Of a stretch of DNA of 64,000 nt, positions 15,662-24,785 are shown piece by piece. The translations under genes were made by a program, and so were the position numbers. How positions within the stretch are numbered: the first letter of the stretch is position 1; every line of letters begins with the position of its first letter. The stretch comes from Chloroflexota bacterium (GTDB lineage: Bacteria; Chloroflexota; Dehalococcoidia; Tepidiformales; Tepidiformaceae): NCBI GenBank assembly GCA_026702615.1, contig JAPPBY010000007.1, positions 39,712 through 103,711 on the forward strand, written 5' to 3'. A model generated the notes under the pieces. The model did no database searches and was not told the origin of the DNA. It saw only the letters and a program-made list of their open reading frames with translations.

Positions 15662-18391
15662 ATGTTCGAGGAACCGCGCACGTACGTCGCACTCGACCTG
15701 GAGACGACCGGGCTTGACCCGACGGACGACCGGATCACGGAAATCGGGGCGATCCGTTTCGACGACGAGGGGCGTGAGCTGGGCGTCTTCGACCAGCTCG
15801 TGAACCCCGGGCGCGCAATCCCTGCGTTCACCGAGAAGCTGACTGGAATCACGAACGAGGACGTCCAGGGGGCGCCCCCGTTCGAAGGCATCGCCAACGA
15901 CCTCGCGGAGTTCGTGGGGGGGAGCGCGGTGGTGGGGCAGAACGTGCGCTTCGACCTTGCGTTCCTGGCGGAGGCAGGTCTCGAGTTCGAGGGACCGGCG
16001 CTGGATACGCTGCGGTTCGCCCGGATCCTGTTTCCCGAGGGCCCGGGAGCACTGTCGGACCTGGCGGCGGAGCTGGGGGTGGAGATGCCGGTCGCGCACC
16101 GCGCCCTCGCGGACGCGCGCACGGCAGCGTCGGTGTTCCTGGAGCTGCGACGGCGGGCGGCGGCGCTGCCAGCGGCGGAACGCGCGTCGCTGGCGCGGGT
16201 GGTGGCGCTGGACGAACCGGAGCTGGCGCGAGAGCTCGGGGGCAGGGCGGACGCGGACGCAGACGAATTCGAGGCTCCCGCGCTGCCGGAGCGGTGGCAG
16301 CCGCCGGAGCCGCTGGTGCGGGCGGAGATTCCCGAGCCGGTCACGGCGGAAGAGGTGCGGGAGGCGCTCGCGGGGGCGGCGCGAGTGGTGGAGCGGTTCG
16401 AGGATCGCCCGCAGCAGGCTGAGATGGCCGAGGCGGTGGCGGGCGCGTTCTCGGACGGCGGGCACTGGCTGATCGAAGCAGGTACAGGCGTGGGGAAGTC
16501 GCTGGCGTACCTGATCCCGGCGGCGCTCTACGCGCTGCGGAACGGGACGCGTGTGGTCATCTCGACGAACACGATCGCGCTGCAGGAGCAGCTCCTCGGG
16601 AAGGACGTACCGGCGCTGCGGGAGATCCTGCGGGACGCGGGCGCGATCGACCGTCCGGACGACCTGCGGGTGGCGCTGCTCAAGGGGCGGGCGAACTACC
16701 TGTGCGTGCAGCGCTGGATGGGGCATCCCGCGAGCCTGGCCGACCCGGACGTTGCGCGGCTGGCGGGGTCGCTGGCGCGCTGGCTGCCGCAGACGCAGAG
16801 CGGCGACCGCTCAGAGCTGCGCCTGGACCCGGGTGCGCGCTCCGCCTGGGCTCGGTTCTCGGCATCGGACGCGGACTGCCTCTCGCGGCAGCACACCTTC
16901 GTGCGGGAGGGGCGCTGCTTCCTGCAGCGGGCGCGGAAGACGGCGGAGGGCGCGCACCTGGTGGTCGTGAACCACGCCCTGCTGCTGGCCGACCTCGCGA
17001 GCGGGGGGAGCGCCATTCCCGCGTTCGACCACCTCATCATCGACGAGGCTCACAATCTTGAGGGGCAGGCGACGCAGCAATTCGGCCTGCACATCGGCGC
17101 GCGGCAGGTGACGGACGCCCTGGAGGCGATCCACCGACCGCGCACAGCCGAGCGCCGGGAGGGCGGCCTGGTGGCGACGACCGGGCTGCCGGAGGCGCTG
17201 GGAGCGGGGGCGATGGCGACACTGAAGGCGGCAGTCGCGGCGGCGGCGAAGGGCGCGGAGCGCCCCTTCGCGTCGCTGGGGGCGCTCGCCAAGGAGTCGC
17301 GGGACGACCGAGTGAGCGTCACGCCGGGGGTACGCTCGGGATCGCGCTGGGGGGAGGTGGAAGAGGCGTGGACGGCGCTGGATTCCGCCCTTGCGATCGT
17401 GGTCGAGAGCAGCCGGGCCGCGGCCGGGCTGCTGGGCGGGGAGGACGGCGGGACCGCAGGCGAGGAGCTGGAGGCGGCAGCAGGGCGGCTGGAGGGGGTG
17501 CGGCTGGACCTCGCACACCTCATCGAGGGGAGCGACCCGAACGCCATCATCTGGGTCTCGACGATGCGCGACGGAACGGGGGCGCTGAACTCCGCGCCCC
17601 TAGAGGTGGGGCCACGGCTGGCGGAGGAGCTGTTCGCGGGCCGCGCGACGGTGATCGCGACCAGCGCGACGCTGGCGGCGGGCGGTTCGATGGCGTTCAC
17701 GGCAGACCAGATGGGGCTGCCGGACGCGGGGACGCTGGCGCTGGGGTCGCCGTTCGACTACGAGCGCTCGACGCTACTGGCGACGCCGACCGGGTTCCCC
17801 GATCCGGGTTCGCAGGGGTACGAGGAGGCCGCGGCGAACGCAGTCACGGAGCTCGCGCTCGCGTCGGGGGGGCGGGCGCTGGCGCTGTTCACCTCGCACG
17901 CGTCGCTGCGGCGGGTGGCGCAGCTCTCGCGGGGGGCGCTCGAAGCGGAGGGCATCAGCGTGCTCGTGCAGGACCGCGACGGCGCGCCGCGCCAGCTGAT
18001 GCGCAACCTGATGGAGGACCCACGCTCGGTCATCTTCGGCACATCGAGCTTCTGGGAGGGGATCGACATTCGTGGCGACACGCTCTCGCTCGTGGTGATA
18101 GCACGACTCCCGTTCGCCGTGCCGACGGACCCGATCCACCGGGCGCGTTCGGAGCTCTACGACGACCCCTTCGGGGGGTATTCGTTGCCGGGGGCGATCC
18201 TGCGGTTCCGGCAGGGCTTCGGGCGACTCATTCGCGACCGCGAAGACCGCGGCGTGGTGGCCGTGCTCGACAGCCGGGTCCGCACGAAGCGGTACGGACG
18301 CGAGTTCCTGGAGGCGATTCCCCAGTGCACGCGGCTCAACGCAAGCATCGAGGAGATCGCGGCCCGCACGCAGGAGTGGCTCGCTCGATGA
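15662..18391 (+). CDS. dinG: DnaQ-type exonuclease fused to DinG-family helicase
   Basis: 909 residues. Residues 1-170 are a DEDDh 3'-5' exonuclease (D12/E14 in LDLETTGLD, then AHRALADA). The rest is a superfamily 2 helicase with Walker A EAGTGVGKS (about 271-280), DEAH (about 460) and the C-terminal motif RFRQGFGRLIRD. In the iron-sulfur region three cysteines are visible (NYLC, DADC, GRC), and a His occupies a position where a fourth Cys is often found. It would act in unwinding and trimming DNA during repair. It overlaps the next gene by ATGA. Confidence 0.92.
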   Translation: MFEEPRTYVALDLETTGLDPTDDRITEIGAIRFDDEGRELGVFDQLVNPGRAIPAFTEKLTGITNEDVQGAPPFEGIANDLAEFVGGSAVVGQNVRFDLAFLAEAGLEFEGPALDTLRFARILFPEGPGALSDLAAELGVEMPVAHRALADARTAASVFLELRRRAAALPAAERASLARVVALDEPELARELGGRADADADEFEAPALPERWQPPEPLVRAEIPEPVTAEEVREALAGAARVVERFEDRPQQAEMAEAVAGAFSDGGHWLIEAGTGVGKSLAYLIPAALYALRNGTRVVISTNTIALQEQLLGKDVPALREILRDAGAIDRPDDLRVALLKGRANYLCVQRWMGHPASLADPDVARLAGSLARWLPQTQSGDRSELRLDPGARSAWARFSASDADCLSRQHTFVREGRCFLQRARKTAEGAHLVVVNHALLLADLASGGSAIPAFDHLIIDEAHNLEGQATQQFGLHIGARQVTDALEAIHRPRTAERREGGLVATTGLPEALGAGAMATLKAAVAAAAKGAERPFASLGALAKESRDDRVSVTPGVRSGSRWGEVEEAWTALDSALAIVVESSRAAAGLLGGEDGGTAGEELEAAAGRLEGVRLDLAHLIEGSDPNAIIWVSTMRDGTGALNSAPLEVGPRLAEELFAGRATVIATSATLAAGGSMAFTADQMGLPDAGTLALGSPFDYERSTLLATPTGFPDPGSQGYEEAAANAVTELALASGGRALALFTSHASLRRVAQLSRGALEAEGISVLVQDRDGAPRQLMRNLMEDPRSVIFGTSSFWEGIDIRGDTLSLVVIARLPFAVPTDPIHRARSELYDDPFGGYSLPGAILRFRQGFGRLIRDREDRGVVAVLDSRVRTKRYGREFLEAIPQCTRLNASIEEIAARTQEWLAR

Positions 18392-18804
18392 GCGCGCCAC
18401 GCCCCATGCCGCAGCGGATCGCGGGCGAATGGGTCACTTTGCGGCGGGTCGCGGGGGATGGCGCAGCGCGCTACGAGGTGCGGCGCAAGGGGAGGCGGGA
18501 GGTTGTGGGGGAGGTGGCGGTCGACCTGTCGGGGGAGGCGCCTTTCATCGAGCGGCTGTGCATCGAGGAGGAGGCGCGGGGGTACGGGGCTGGGTCGGGA
18601 GCGGCGACGGCGTTGCTGAAGGCGCTGAAGCGCCGCTACCCGGTCGTGCGGACGTGGGCTCCGCCGGATCGCGGGCTGGCGGTGTACTTCTGGGTGCGGA
18701 TGGGGTTCAGGCCCGTGCACGGGGAGGGGCCGGACGGGGGGCTGTGGTTCGAGCAAGTGCTGCGCCCATCTCGTTCCCGGCGCAGGAGTGGACAGAGGGG
18801 GTAA
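18388..18804 (+). CDS. GNAT-like acetyltransferase, small
   Basis: 138 residues starting at an ATG that overlaps the dinG stop. The segment IERLCIEEEARGYGAGSGAATALLKAL reads as GNAT motif A with the acetyl-CoA loop (R/Q-x-x-G-x-G/A), followed by a Trp/Tyr-rich strand with VYFWVRMGFRPV typical of the C-terminal part. The acceptor is unknown. Translational coupling to dinG is the only functional hint. Confidence 0.65.
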   Translation: MSAPRPMPQRIAGEWVTLRRVAGDGAARYEVRRKGRREVVGEVAVDLSGEAPFIERLCIEEEARGYGAGSGAATALLKALKRRYPVVRTWAPPDRGLAVYFWVRMGFRPVHGEGPDGGLWFEQVLRPSRSRRRSGQRG

Positions 18805-18858
18805 GGTGTTAAGGATGGATTCGCGCGCGGCGGGGCGCCGAACCCGACGGGGTTTGAC

Positions 18859-19053
18859 ATGCACGCCACCAGGCATCGCGCGGCAGTTGGAACCTGCACG
18901 CACCACTGGATTATCGCGACGCCCAACGGGCACCTCAGCCGGGGCATCTGCAAGCACTGCGGAAGCGAACGCGACTTCGAGAATTCGGAGACTGAACGGC
19001 TCTGGCGCAACCGCCGCTCGGGACGCAAGGAACCGGCGCCGGACGGCCGCTAG
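18859..19053 (+). CDS. Small zinc-ribbon-like protein
   Basis: 64 residues with two pairs of likely metal ligands: C-T-H-H-W (about 13-17) and C-K-H-C-G (about 31-35), spaced as in a zinc knuckle or ribbon, and ending in a basic tail. I do not recognise a named family. The frame is chosen over an overlapping 96-residue frame because of the ordered Cys/His pattern. No strong ribosome site is seen; TTGACA lies directly at the start, which may be chance. It precedes pyrD by 21 bases. Confidence 0.6.
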   Translation: MHATRHRAAVGTCTHHWIIATPNGHLSRGICKHCGSERDFENSETERLWRNRRSGRKEPAPDGR

Positions 19054-19062
19054 CTCGCGCCG

Positions 19063-19068
19063 TACACT
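19063..19068 (+). promoter_or_regulatory. -10 box of pyrD (leaderless type)
   Basis: TACACT ends six bases before the GTG start of pyrD, the same box and spacing seen before the xdhC-like gene. No -35 match. Confidence 0.4.
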
Positions 19069-19074
19069 GAACCC

Positions 19075-20010
19075 GTGACACCACACCTGGCGGTTGAGCT
19101 GGCGCCCGAGCGCAAGACGAACCTGAGCCTTCGCAACCCCGTGATGCCTGCTTCCGGCACGTTCAGCTGGGGGCTGGAGTTCGCGCGACAGTTCGATGTG
19201 AACCAGCTTGGGGCCGTCGTGTCGAAGGGAGTGACGCCGCTGCCGCGGGCGGGTAATCCGCAGCCGCGCGTGGCGGAAACGCCCTCGGGCATGCTGAATT
19301 CGATCGGCCTCCAGAACCTCGGGCCAGACCGCATCATCGCGGAGATGGCTCCGGTCTGGGCAGGCTGGGACGTGCCCGTCATCGTGAACATCGCGGGGGA
19401 ATCGGCGGGGGACTACGGCGACCTGGCGCGAGCTTTCGACGGCGTGCCGGGAGTCGCCGCGCTGGAACTCAACTTCAGCTGCCCGAACGTCGACAACGGC
19501 CTCGACTTCGGCCTGAGCGCGGCCGCGGCGGCGCAGGCGACGCGGGCGGCGGTGCGCTCCTGCGAGCTGCCGGTCATCGTGAAGCTGACGCCGGCGGCGA
19601 CGGACCCCGGGGAGATCGCCAGCGCCTGCGTGGACGAGGGCGCCTCCGCTATCTGCGCCATCAACACGGTTCCGGGACTGGCTATCGACACCGATGCGCG
19701 GAGGCCAGTGCTGCCGCGGGCGAGCGGCGGGCTGAGCGGCCCCGCGATCAAGCCGGTCGCCCTACGGGTCGTGTACGAGGTCGCGCAGGCGGTGCGCGTG
19801 CCGGTCATCGGCTGCGGGGGCATCAGCAGCGGTCGCGACGCGGTCGAGTTCCTCATGGCGGGTGCATCGGCGGTGCAGGTCGGGACGGCTTCGTTCTCGA
19901 ACCCGCGGGCGCCGCTGGACGTGCTGGAGGGGCTGGAGGCATGGCTGGAGGCGCACGAGGTTGCGGACGTCCACGACATCATCGGGTGCGCGCAGCCACT
20001 GCCAGCCTAG
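19075..20010 (+). CDS. pyrD: Dihydroorotate dehydrogenase, class 1 (probably 1B catalytic subunit)
   Basis: 311-residue FMN enzyme oxidising dihydroorotate to orotate in pyrimidine synthesis. It is a TIM barrel with NPVMPASGTF at the N-terminus, LNFSCPNVDNG carrying the class 1 catalytic cysteine, and the phosphate-binding GCGGISSGRDAVEFLMAGASAVQVGTA block split over strands 7 and 8. The Cys base and the length point to the soluble class 1B. The pyrK electron-transfer partner is not adjacent. The start is GTG 19075. pyrF is about 30 kb away. Confidence 0.94.
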   Translation: MTPHLAVELAPERKTNLSLRNPVMPASGTFSWGLEFARQFDVNQLGAVVSKGVTPLPRAGNPQPRVAETPSGMLNSIGLQNLGPDRIIAEMAPVWAGWDVPVIVNIAGESAGDYGDLARAFDGVPGVAALELNFSCPNVDNGLDFGLSAAAAAQATRAAVRSCELPVIVKLTPAATDPGEIASACVDEGASAICAINTVPGLAIDTDARRPVLPRASGGLSGPAIKPVALRVVYEVAQAVRVPVIGCGGISSGRDAVEFLMAGASAVQVGTASFSNPRAPLDVLEGLEAWLEAHEVADVHDIIGCAQPLPA

Positions 20011-20043
20011 GGCCTGCGGAAGGCGTGCGGTACGCTGGCCGCA

Positions 20044-20120
20044 CGGGGTGTAGCTCAGCCCGGCAGAGCGCGCGGTTTGGGGCCGCGAGGTCCCCGGTTC
20101 AAATCCGGGCACCCCGACCA
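20044..20120 (+). tRNA. tRNA-Pro (anticodon UGG)
   Basis: A complete 77-base cloverleaf. The acceptor stem is CGGGGTG/CACCCCG, the D-stem GCTC/GAGC, the anticodon stem CGCGG/CCGCG with loop TTTGGGG giving UGG, and the T-stem CCCGG/CCGGG with TTCAAAT. The 3' CCA is encoded. A -10-like TACGCT at 20031-20036 ends seven bases before the first base. The next gene starts 25 bases after it. Confidence 0.97.
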
Positions 20121-20145
20121 ACACCACCACGAGAGGGGCGCGAGC

Positions 20146-22467
20146 ATGCCGGCAAGAGGCCTCACCGTATGCGCCGCGCTCCTGCTGGGGGTCGGCGCCG
20201 CGGCATCGCTCGCGTGCGGATCCTCCGAACCCGGGGCACCGCCATCGACGCCGACGCCTGAAACCCGGGAGCCTTCCGCCCCCGCCACGCCGACGGCCGC
20301 GACCGCTACGGAAACTGCCACTCCCTCAGCAACGGCAGCACCGGCCGTGGAGCCGCAGGTCAAGGACGAGGCGGCTCTCGCCGCCGAGCTGGCGGAGATC
20401 GCGCTCGCGCCGGTGATCGGGGAGTTCGGGGAGAGCGCGGATGAACTCACGGCGCACGCGTTTCCTCTTGGGCTCCGAGACGACTCGGGCGAGCTCTGGG
20501 CGGTGGTGACGAACGGGCCGCAGCCCTACTACGTGGGAGCGGACGGGAACGGCGTCAACTTCTTCCATTTCGTCGGACTGTACCGGCGCACCAACGACGC
20601 TTCGTGGTCGGACGAGCTGTCGCAGGTGACCCTGGAGACCGCTCCCCAGCGCACGCACACCGTCGAGGTGCTCGACCCGGGTCCGCGGCGAGCGGCGGGC
20701 CCGGGCGCGTTGATCGCGATTCGCGGACAGACCGGAGCGCACGCGGGGACCTTCGACGTGCTTCTCGCAGAGGGAGACTGGCTTGCGACGATGGTCTCGC
20801 ACATCAGCGCGGGACCCGATTCGGGCAGCATCGCCGACCTCGACGGTGACGGCGTCGCCGAGCTCATCTTCAACACGTCGGATCCGTACGTGTTCTGCTA
20901 TGCCTGCGCGGTGGCGGAGCGTCGCGAGCAGATCTACCGCTGGACCGGGGTGGAGTACGAGCAGGTGCCGCTGGAGGCGCCGGATGACCTCGAAGGGGAC
21001 CTGGCGTCACGGGCGGAGCGGGTTGTGCGGTTGGCGGAGGCGAACCTCTGGAGGGACGCAGCGGCACTCGCGATCGAGACCTCGCGCCAGGCCCCCGATC
21101 ACGAGGCGTTACGCTGGCTTTCCACGCTGGTGAACCGGATGGCGGCACTACGCATCGCGTACGCAGGCTCGCCGGGTCAGCCGCTGCTGACAAACGTGCT
21201 GGCCGGCGAGTACGGCGCGGCATTCACATTGATGCGGGGGCTCACGCCAGCGGAGGCGTTCGCGCTCAACGGACCGCTGATCGGTGGAACCGCAGCGGAG
21301 ACCGCCCTGCCGACGATGGTCTCGTACCTGCTGTTCTATGCGGACGAGGCGCTGAAGGTCCGGAATGACGACCCCGCCATCCACGCGGTTCGGGCACTGG
21401 GCCAGGTGCTCGCTTCGCCGGAGGAGCTGAGCCGGGCGCAGTCGTCGATCGGGCGGGCCCTTCGGCTGGCGCCCGACGACACGTTCCTGCAGCAGGCGAA
21501 GGCGTACCTGGAATCCATCGAGGTCGCGCCCGGCCTTCCCCCGGACGCACCGGACCCGGAGACGTTGCTCGACGCGCCCGACGCCTCGTACTTCGAGCAG
21601 TACACGCTGGGCACGGGGGACCGCGGGCGGGCGGTGCGGGCACTGCACCAGCGGCTCGCGCGGGTACCCTCGCTCGGGTTCCGGTATCCGGGGCGCTACT
21701 ACGACGTCTACGACGAGGCGACGCGAGAAGCTGTCTTGAAGCTACAGGTGGAAGCGGAGCTGCCCCCGACAGGGGTCGTCGATGGGCCGACCTGGAACGC
21801 GTTGGAGCAGCTGGTGGAAGCGAGCCAGCAACCGAAGGATGTCGCTCCGTCCAGCCCTCCGCCTACCGTGACGCATCCCGCGCACGGCGCGGCGGGGGAG
21901 CCGGTCATCTACCTCACGTTCGACGACGGTCCCCACCCGACCTGGACGCCACAGGTGCTGGATGTGCTCGCACGGCACGGCGCGACGGCGACCTTCTTCG
22001 TGCTGGGGCAGAACGTGCTGGCCTACCCGGAGTTGGCGGCGCGCCTGGTAGAGGAGGGACACGATCCCGAGAATCACACGTTCGACCATGCCTCGCTCGA
22101 CAAGGTGGACCGGGAGACGTTCATCGCCGAGGTTCGGGACACCGACCGGGCGATCCACGAGGCGGCAGGCGAACGGGCCGACCCGATCGCGTGCCTGCGG
22201 CCCCCGTACGGCGCCTACGACGCCCAGACGGGCACACTCGCGGCGGAGCTGGGGAAGACGCTCACGCTCTGGACCGTCGACCCCCAGGACTGGCGCAGGC
22301 CGGGCGCGGACCAGATCGCCGAGCACTTGCTCGCGCACGCTCGCCCGGGAGCGATTCTGCTGATGCACGACGGGGGAGGGGAGCGCTCGCAGACGGTCGC
22401 GGCGCTCGACCGGGTGCTCGGGGAACTCTCGGCGCGCGGGTTCACGTTCGCGCTGCTGTGCCAGTAA
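20146..22467 (+). CDS. Lipoprotein with peptidoglycan-binding and polysaccharide deacetylase domains
   Basis: 773 residues. A signal peptide ends in the lipobox SLAC (lipid on C24), followed by a Thr/Pro-rich linker. A middle part contains a DLDGDG calcium-type loop (SIADLDGDGVAELIF). A peptidoglycan-binding-1-like segment (about 493-560) is followed by a NodB deacetylase domain from about 585. All NodB motifs are seen: TFDDGPH, NHTFDH, RPPYGAYD, WTVDPQDW and LLMHDGGG. It probably deacetylates cell-surface glycan while tethered to the membrane. The open frame runs back into tRNA-Pro; ATG 20146 starts the signal peptide. Confidence 0.9.
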   Translation: MPARGLTVCAALLLGVGAAASLACGSSEPGAPPSTPTPETREPSAPATPTAATATETATPSATAAPAVEPQVKDEAALAAELAEIALAPVIGEFGESADELTAHAFPLGLRDDSGELWAVVTNGPQPYYVGADGNGVNFFHFVGLYRRTNDASWSDELSQVTLETAPQRTHTVEVLDPGPRRAAGPGALIAIRGQTGAHAGTFDVLLAEGDWLATMVSHISAGPDSGSIADLDGDGVAELIFNTSDPYVFCYACAVAERREQIYRWTGVEYEQVPLEAPDDLEGDLASRAERVVRLAEANLWRDAAALAIETSRQAPDHEALRWLSTLVNRMAALRIAYAGSPGQPLLTNVLAGEYGAAFTLMRGLTPAEAFALNGPLIGGTAAETALPTMVSYLLFYADEALKVRNDDPAIHAVRALGQVLASPEELSRAQSSIGRALRLAPDDTFLQQAKAYLESIEVAPGLPPDAPDPETLLDAPDASYFEQYTLGTGDRGRAVRALHQRLARVPSLGFRYPGRYYDVYDEATREAVLKLQVEAELPPTGVVDGPTWNALEQLVEASQQPKDVAPSSPPPTVTHPAHGAAGEPVIYLTFDDGPHPTWTPQVLDVLARHGATATFFVLGQNVLAYPELAARLVEEGHDPENHTFDHASLDKVDRETFIAEVRDTDRAIHEAAGERADPIACLRPPYGAYDAQTGTLAAELGKTLTLWTVDPQDWRRPGADQIAEHLLAHARPGAILLMHDGGGERSQTVAALDRVLGELSARGFTFALLCQ

Positions 22468-22533
22468 GGCTCCTTCGCTGGCGGCCCAGAACAGGGCTGC
22501 TACCATGACCGGAGCCCGCACGGAGCACCACTT

Positions 22534-22971
22534 GTGAGCGACGACTTTGGCATCGACCTGGACGAGGTGCGCCGCGTCATCGAGGACTCGGAAGTGCTGA
22601 TCATCCGACTCGAGACGGTGGGCAGCCGCGTACTCGTCGACTTCCGCAGCACCGCCACAGAACCTCCCTACATCTCGCGCGTTCCGCGGGTGAACTCAGT
22701 GGAGGAACGGGTACGGGCGGTGAAGGAACTACGACCCGCGTTCCCCTACCCGGAGAAGCTGATGTCATTCGCGTGGCCACGTCGCGTCAGCGTTATCGGG
22801 GAGTCCGGGCTATGGGATGTGGTGCGGGGGCGGATGGAAGCGATTGGGGGCGAGGCGGCGGGGGAGGAGGCGGTGCGCGTTCACCGCGAGCTGCTCGACG
22901 AGGAGCGGCGCGAGGTGCTGGCGGCGGTGCGCGGGGGTGAAGGCATGCGCACCATCTGGCAGCGCGAATGA
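22534..22971 (+). CDS. Conserved-looking small protein, function unknown
   Basis: 145 residues, soluble, beginning at GTG 22534 with GGAG upstream and a -10-like TACCAT at 22501-22506. It has an alternating strand-helix pattern (VLIIRLETVGSRVLVDFRS at the start) and an acidic helical C-terminus. Not recognised. Its stop region overlaps the threonine aldolase ATG (22968), so the two are cotranscribed and coupled. Confidence 0.65.
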   Translation: MSDDFGIDLDEVRRVIEDSEVLIIRLETVGSRVLVDFRSTATEPPYISRVPRVNSVEERVRAVKELRPAFPYPEKLMSFAWPRRVSVIGESGLWDVVRGRMEAIGGEAAGEEAVRVHRELLDEERREVLAAVRGGEGMRTIWQRE

Positions 22972-24005
22972 GCGACAAGCGTCCCATCGACCTGCGCAGC
23001 GACACGGTGACGCAGCCGGACGCCGCGATGCGTCGCGCCATGGCCGAGGCGGAGGTCGGGGACGACGTCTTCGGTGACGACCCGAGCGTGAACCGGCTCG
23101 AGGCGATGGCGGCCGAACGCGTGGGCAAGGAAGCAGCCGTCTACGTACCAAGCGGCACGATGGCGAACCTCGTGGCGGTTCTGAGCCACACACGCCCCAC
23201 GGACGAGGTGCTCCTCGGTAGCCAGTCGCACATCTTCAACGCCGAGGTCGCGGGGTCGGCGCGTATCGGCGGGGTGCAGCTGCGCCCGCTGCCGAACGAC
23301 GCCGGGGGTGGGCTCGACGAGGGTGATGTGGAGGCGGCGATCCGGGAGCCGAACCTCCACACGCCGCGAACCGCCCTGCTCTGCCTGGAGAACACGCACA
23401 ACAGCTGCGGGGGGCAGGTCCTCCCGGCAGCGAAGACGGAGGCGCTGGCCGCCATCGCGCGCGAAGCGGGGGCGGCCGTGCACCTGGACGGGGCGCGCAT
23501 CTTCAACGCCGAGGTCGCGAGCGAAACACCGGCAGCAGAGCTGGCCGCGGCTGCCGATTCGGTCTCGTTCTGCCTCTCGAAGGGGCTGGCGTGTCCGGTG
23601 GGGTCTGTGCTCTGCGGCCCGAGCGAGCTGATCGACCGGGCGCGGCGGGAGCGGAAGATGCTGGGTGGGGGGATGCGACAGGCGGGGGTGCTCGCCGCGG
23701 CGGGAATCCACGCGCTGGAGCACAACATCGAGCGGCTCGCGGAGGATCACGCGAACGCGCGCACACTGGCGGAAGGGCTGGGGCGGCTGGGGCCCTTCGC
23801 CGTTGAGACGCCGGCAACGAACATCGTCATCCTGCGGGTCCTCGAGGGGACGCGGGAGGGGTGGCTGGCGTCGTTCGCGGAGCAGGGCGTGCGGGCGGTG
23901 CCGTTCGGCGCCGGACGCATCCGCATGGTCACGCACAAGGATGTCGATGCGGCCGCCATCGACGAGGCGCTGCGACGCATCGAGCAGGCGGTGGCGGCGG
24001 CGTGA
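22968..24005 (+). CDS. Low-specificity L-threonine aldolase
   Basis: 345-residue fold-type I PLP enzyme cleaving threonine or allo-threonine to glycine and acetaldehyde. Family markers are IDLRSDTVTQPD at the N-terminus, GDDVFGDDPSVNRLE, HLDGARIFNA and the PLP lysine in SFCLSKGLACPVGS. ATG 22968 overlaps the upstream stop. Its own stop overlaps the GTG of the following lipoprotein gene. It links to the other serine/threonine/glycine genes in the window. Confidence 0.94.
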   Translation: MSDKRPIDLRSDTVTQPDAAMRRAMAEAEVGDDVFGDDPSVNRLEAMAAERVGKEAAVYVPSGTMANLVAVLSHTRPTDEVLLGSQSHIFNAEVAGSARIGGVQLRPLPNDAGGGLDEGDVEAAIREPNLHTPRTALLCLENTHNSCGGQVLPAAKTEALAAIAREAGAAVHLDGARIFNAEVASETPAAELAAAADSVSFCLSKGLACPVGSVLCGPSELIDRARRERKMLGGGMRQAGVLAAAGIHALEHNIERLAEDHANARTLAEGLGRLGPFAVETPATNIVILRVLEGTREGWLASFAEQGVRAVPFGAGRIRMVTHKDVDAAAIDEALRRIEQAVAAA

Positions 24006-24784
24006 GGCGCCGGCTGGGGTTGGCCGTGGCGGCGCTGGCAGGCGCGGCGCTTCTCGCGTGCGGCAGCGAACCGATCGAGTCGCACGCGCCGGTGTTCACG
24101 GAGGCGCCGTGGACTGGACCTGAACGGCTCCACTACAACCTCACGCAACGAGACAACCTGGAAGGGACGTGCGTGCTGGAGACGAATCCGGAGGTCTCGC
24201 CCGGAGTCACGGAGGTGCGGCGGCTCTGTCGCGATGCCGAAGAGGGTCGCTACGAGGACAACGGTTCCGCGCTCGTGGACTCGGCCACGCTGCGGCCGTT
24301 CTCGTCGCTGCGGGTCGTGCTCGACCTGGAGGAGGGGAACGCTCGCCACTTCGCCACCACCTACCTGCCGGATGAACGGATCGTGCGGTTCGACTCGAAG
24401 CAGTTCGAGGCAGGCGGAGAGGAGCCGAGTGAGACGCTCTCGGCGGAACGGGAGCTCCCGGACCCGATCGAGGGGGTGCCGGATCCAGCGTGGTACGACG
24501 ACGAGGAACTGCTCTGGCTGGTGCGGGGAATCCCGCTGCGGGAAGGGTTCGAGGGGTCGTTCACGAACGTGAATGCCTCGACGGGGCGGGTGTTTTCGGC
24601 GGATGTCACGGTGCTGGAGCGGGAAGAAGTGGAGGTTCCGGCGGGCTCATTCCAGACGTGGAGGGTCAGGATCGAGACGAGCACGGTGACGCAGCTGATC
24701 TGGCTGGAGGTGGATGCTCCGCACCGCGTCGTGAGGGCAAGGATCGAACGCCTGACGTATGAGCTGACGGCCATCGAGGAGTAG
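24002..24784 (+). CDS. Lipoprotein, DUF3108-like
   Basis: 260 residues with a signal peptide and lipobox LLAC (lipid on C20). The rest is a beta-rich extracytoplasmic domain. Its closing pattern (VEVPAGSFQTWRVRIE, then LIWLEVDAPHRVVRARIE) resembles DUF3108-type outer-surface proteins. The GTG start at 24002 overlaps the aldolase stop (GTGA). Function unknown. Confidence 0.75.
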   Translation: MRRRLGLAVAALAGAALLACGSEPIESHAPVFTEAPWTGPERLHYNLTQRDNLEGTCVLETNPEVSPGVTEVRRLCRDAEEGRYEDNGSALVDSATLRPFSSLRVVLDLEEGNARHFATTYLPDERIVRFDSKQFEAGGEEPSETLSAERELPDPIEGVPDPAWYDDEELLWLVRGIPLREGFEGSFTNVNASTGRVFSADVTVLEREEVEVPAGSFQTWRVRIETSTVTQLIWLEVDAPHRVVRARIERLTYELTAIEE

Positions 24785-24785
24785 C

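Noticed and set aside
15551-16726. 392-codon N-terminal extension of the EF-G-like gene
   Set aside because: It runs antisense through dinG, is Arg/Pro-rich, and ends where a normal EF-G N-terminus with ATG begins.
20077-20145. Earlier start of the deacetylase lipoprotein inside tRNA-Pro
   Set aside because: It would place coding sequence in the tRNA and bury the signal peptide; ATG 20146 gives a proper lipoprotein signal.
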